DNA of 16,162 nt from the NCBI GenBank assembly GCA_011052255.1, contig DRJJ01000271.1, forward strand, positions 1-16,162. Direction: 5' to 3'. Of this stretch, positions 13,494-16,162 are shown piece after piece (the stretch's first letter is position 1; each line of letters starts with the position of its first letter). This DNA comes from Gammaproteobacteria bacterium. Its GTDB lineage: Bacteria; Pseudomonadota; Gammaproteobacteria; DRJJ01. The notes under the pieces are model-generated. The model saw only the letters and a program-made list of their open reading frames with translations. It searched no databases and was not told the DNA's origin. Position numbers and translations under genes: made by a program.

Positions 13494-14875
13494 TATTTAG
13501 CCGCCTGTTTTACGTCAATACCGAGTGCGCGTAATTTACGATACAGATTGGTGCGCTCCATACCCACCTGGGCTGATAATTTCCCCACACTGCCACCACA
13601 ACTATGGAACTGATGCAGTAAATAATCACGCTCGAATTGCTCACGTGCCTCACGGAATTTCATATCAAACAAGCCTGATGGCATTCCCTCCTGCACACTG
13701 CTTCCCGCCTGACTCAGTGAAGCCTCTACCTCAGACAAACTAATCTCATCAGCATTGGACAATATCAACAGGCGCTGCACCAGGTTTTTAAGTTCCTTGA
13801 TGTTACCTGGCCAGTTATAGTTCATCAGACGATTTTGCGCTGCCACTGAAAAATGCCGGTAGGGTAGTTTTTCATGTGCAACAAAGCTGTCGATATAATA
13901 GTTAAGTAAATCGAGCACATCCTCATGGTGTTCTCGTAATGGTGGTACTTTCAAAGGTACTACATTAAGCTGATAATAGAGGTCTTCACGAAACGCGCCT
14001 GACTGTACCTCACTTTCGATATCACGGCGGGTAGCCGCAATAACGCGCATGTTTACGTCGACCTGCTCGCGACCACCCAGGCGCAAGAAAGATCCGCTAT
14101 CCAGCGCAGACGTCAGCCGCCCCTGGGTTTGCTTGTCCATGTCGACGATGTCATCCAGATACAGCACACCGCCATTGGCCTGTTCCAGCATACCGTAACG
14201 AATATTGCCATTCTGCTCGCTGCCAAACAGCTCCAGTTCCGAGTTCTCACGTGCGATCGCGGCCACACCCACGCTGATAAACGGCCCGCTGCTACGAATA
14301 CTGTTCTTGTGCATGTAGCGTGCAAAGGTTTCCTTGCCACTGCCTGCCTCACCACTGACCAGTACCCAGGTATCATGCTGGGCGATGCGTTTGGCCTGTT
14401 CGCGCAGTAGTCTCATGCTATCACTGCGCCCTACCGGCTCAAGTACATTGTATACGTGACGGCGCAATCCAATATTTTCACGACGCAGATTGTCTGCCTC
14501 CAGCGCACGTTCGACGGTCAGTAACAGTTTGGCCAGTGACAGCGGTTTTTCAATAAAATCGTATGCCCCTAACCGGGTTGCTTCGACAGCGGTTTCGACG
14601 GTACCGTGACCTGACATCACAATCACCGGAAAAGGAAGCACCCCTTCTTCGGACCATTCTTTCAACAAGGTGATGCCATCCACATCCGGCATCCAGACGT
14701 CCAGCAATACCAGGTCTGGCCTTCGGTCACGCCGTGCCTTGCGTGCCATTGCACCATTTTCAGCAACTTGTACGATGTAATTTTCATCTTCCAGAATTTC
14801 CTGCACCAGGCCGCGTATATCAGGCTCGTCATCCACAACCAGAATATAGGGATTGCTCAACGCATCATTCGACAT
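13493..14875 (-). CDS. ntrX: NtrX-type NtrC-family response regulator lacking GAFTGA
   Basis: This 460-residue regulator has a receiver domain (about 9-125) with Asp15/Asp16, phospho-acceptor Asp59, Ser88 and Lys110. An AAA+ domain follows (about 148-372), with Walker A GEAGSGKE (175-182), Walker B GGVLYLDD (235-242) and FREDLYYQLNVVPLKVPPLR (295-314). A C-terminal Fis-type helix-turn-helix lies at about 427-452 (GKLSAQVGMERTNLYRKL). At the place where sigma-54 activators have GAFTGA, between LELFGSE and GGVLYLDD, the sequence reads QNGNIRYGMLEQAN. The sigma-54-contacting loop is therefore missing, and Walker B ends DD rather than DE. It probably regulates as a DNA-binding protein. An AGAGGA ribosome site (14886-14881) lies inside the end of ntrY, which it overlaps by 11 bases. 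Confidence 0.93.
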   Translation of the reverse strand: MSNDALSNPYILVVDDEPDIRGLVQEILEDENYIVQVAENGAMARKARRDRRPDLVLLDVWMPDVDGITLLKEWSEEGVLPFPVIVMSGHGTVETAVEATRLGAYDFIEKPLSLAKLLLTVERALEADNLRRENIGLRRHVYNVLEPVGRSDSMRLLREQAKRIAQHDTWVLVSGEAGSGKETFARYMHKNSIRSSGPFISVGVAAIARENSELELFGSEQNGNIRYGMLEQANGGVLYLDDIVDMDKQTQGRLTSALDSGSFLRLGGREQVDVNMRVIAATRRDIESEVQSGAFREDLYYQLNVVPLKVPPLREHHEDVLDLLNYYIDSFVAHEKLPYRHFSVAAQNRLMNYNWPGNIKELKNLVQRLLILSNADEISLSEVEASLSQAGSSVQEGMPSGLFDMKFREAREQFERDYLLHQFHSCGGSVGKLSAQVGMERTNLYRKLRALGIDVKQAAK

Positions 14876-16162
14876 GACTATCCTCTGTTTCTGTTTGGTC
14901 CGTTACCGTATTGACGACCGGCAGGCGTACCTGTACCTGTGCGCCTTCGGCATCGGGCGTATCCGCCGTGCGGACATTCTCTATCCAGATCATACCGCCA
15001 TGTTCCTCAACAATCTTTTTCACTATAGCCAATCCTAAACCGGTTCCCTTGGGCTTGGTAGTCACATAGGGCTCAAAATACTGCCCGAGCGCATCTTCCG
15101 GGAAACCTTCGCCATAATCTCGTACCGTAATTTCACAGTATTCGCAGCCATGTTCATCCATGCATCGTGTACTGATATCGATACGAACCAGTGCTGCCCC
15201 TTCACTGGCTTCCTGCGCGTTTTTGATCAGGTTATGAAATAACTGTCTCAGGCGTCCGCTGTCGGCTTCAACCACCGGGTCATTCTGGTCCAGACTCAGA
15301 TGGATATCAGCAGGACTGCTGGCTGCCCGATATAATTCACACACCTCATTAACCAGCTTGTTTATCTTTATTCGCTCCAGCCTGATTTGCGGTGCGCGCG
15401 CATATTCGGAAAAAGCATTAACCATCTCTTTCATGGATTCTACCTGTTGCACGATGGTGTGCGTAGCCCGATCGAGCACTTTTGCCGCATCGGCATCCAT
15501 ACTGGCCAGAAACTTGTGGCGCAGCCGCTCGGCTGACAGCTGGATCGGGGTGAGCGGATTCTTGATCTCGTGAGCCAGCCGTCGCGCTACCTCACCCCAG
15601 GCGGCATCACGCTGGGCCTGAACCAGCGTGGTCACATCATCAAATACCAATACGAAGTCGCCGCTTTGTATCGTTTCAACCTGCAGGCGGGTACCATGAA
15701 GGATCAGCACCTGGCGTCCGGCACGACCAAACAATACCGTTTCGTCGCGCCATTCTGGCGCCTGATCATGTAAATAGTCCATTACCATATCAACAAAGCG
15801 TTTCATATGGGGATATATCTCAGCCACTGCATCAAGTGACTCGCCAATACACAGTGACAGGTCAACGCTGAGTATTTCCTGCGCTGCAGAATTGGCGGTC
15901 CGCCCCGTACCGTCCTGATCCAGCGTCAACACACCAGACGACAAATGTGCCAGTACCGCCTCCAGGTAAGCACGCTGCTCCTCTGCCTGCTGCTGGCTCA
16001 GCTGTGCCTGATTGCGGGCACGTGAAATACGCCGGGTCATTTGATTAAATGATGCAACCAGAAAACCCAGCTCATCATGGCCTCTCATCGGTAACTGATT
16101 GGCGTAATCACCATTGGCTACATCACGCGTACCCTCGGCCAGATCCGATATAGGCTCCACCA
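14865..16162 (-). CDS. ntrY: NtrY-type sensor histidine kinase (5' end outside window)
   Basis: About 432 residues of the C-terminal part are visible; the membrane-spanning sensor region lies beyond the right edge. In order: a HAMP domain (about residues 1-48 of the visible part, with ISDLAEGTRDVANGDY and HDELGFLVASFNQM), a PAS domain (about 62-175) and the HisKA helix with the phospho-accepting histidine in RRLAHEIKNPLTPIQLS (His197 of the visible part). The HATPase domain follows, with N box HNLIKNAQEA, G1 RDYGEGFPED and G2 GTGLGLAIVKKI. This is the NtrY layout. NtrYX systems respond to nitrogen, redox or envelope cues depending on the species. It overlaps ntrX, its expected partner. The methionine codon at 16160 is internal, not the start. 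Confidence 0.93.
   Translation of the reverse strand, partial: VEPISDLAEGTRDVANGDYANQLPMRGHDELGFLVASFNQMTRRISRARNQAQLSQQQAEEQRAYLEAVLAHLSSGVLTLDQDGTGRTANSAAQEILSVDLSLCIGESLDAVAEIYPHMKRFVDMVMDYLHDQAPEWRDETVLFGRAGRQVLILHGTRLQVETIQSGDFVLVFDDVTTLVQAQRDAAWGEVARRLAHEIKNPLTPIQLSAERLRHKFLASMDADAAKVLDRATHTIVQQVESMKEMVNAFSEYARAPQIRLERIKINKLVNEVCELYRAASSPADIHLSLDQNDPVVEADSGRLRQLFHNLIKNAQEASEGAALVRIDISTRCMDEHGCEYCEITVRDYGEGFPEDALGQYFEPYVTTKPKGTGLGLAIVKKIVEEHGGMIWIENVRTADTPDAEGAQVQVRLPVVNTVTDQTETEDSHVE

Overview
The window looks like the chromosome of a gammaproteobacterium. The QmcA, LpxL-family, TrkA/TrkH and NtrY/NtrX proteins are all of proteobacterial type. There are outer-membrane export components, and ntrY-ntrX-trkA-trkH follow one another on one strand. 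Base composition is moderate and fairly even, apart from two AT-rich intergenic patches (about 1749-1858 and 9860-9960). I see no insertion sequence, prophage, CRISPR array, tRNA or rRNA. The lineage cannot be fixed from the sequence alone.

Left part (1-2969): a QmcA-type SPFH membrane protein, cut by the window edge, runs leftward. Divergent from it is a TtcA-like PP-loop thiolase-type enzyme. After an AT-rich gap with a strong inverted repeat come a 76-residue DUF2007 protein and an LpxL/HtrB-family acyltransferase, four bases apart.

Middle part (3041-9703, minus strand): this is the most interesting region. Six genes are read leftward from about 9703, and the first four overlap by 4, 4 and 1 bases. 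In order of transcription they are: (1) a TolC-type outer-membrane channel fused to a C-terminal TIM-barrel domain resembling a glycoside hydrolase; (2) a HlyD/Alg44-type inner-membrane adaptor; (3) a protein with a receiver-like N-terminus, a multi-CxxC TackOD1-type zinc-ribbon region and a degenerate GGDEF domain (NESIF in place of GGDEF) that keeps an RxxD inhibitory-site motif; (4) a processive family 2 glycosyltransferase; (5) a small TPR protein; (6) a secreted protein with six cysteines in its mature part. This reads as a complete synthase-dependent exopolysaccharide polymerisation and export system. It is similar in logic to alginate, Pel or PNAG loci but built from different parts, with the degenerate GGDEF protein as the likely cyclic-di-GMP sensor. 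I know of no named system with this composition.

Right part (9970-16162, minus strand): NtrY (sensor kinase, cut by the window edge), NtrX, TrkA, TrkH and a small SAM-dependent methyltransferase lie in one direction. The first three overlap. The TrkA-TrkH gap is 127 bases and the methyltransferase follows TrkH by 7 bases. NtrX lacks the GAFTGA loop needed to engage sigma-54, so it probably works as a DNA-binding regulator without sigma-54 activation.
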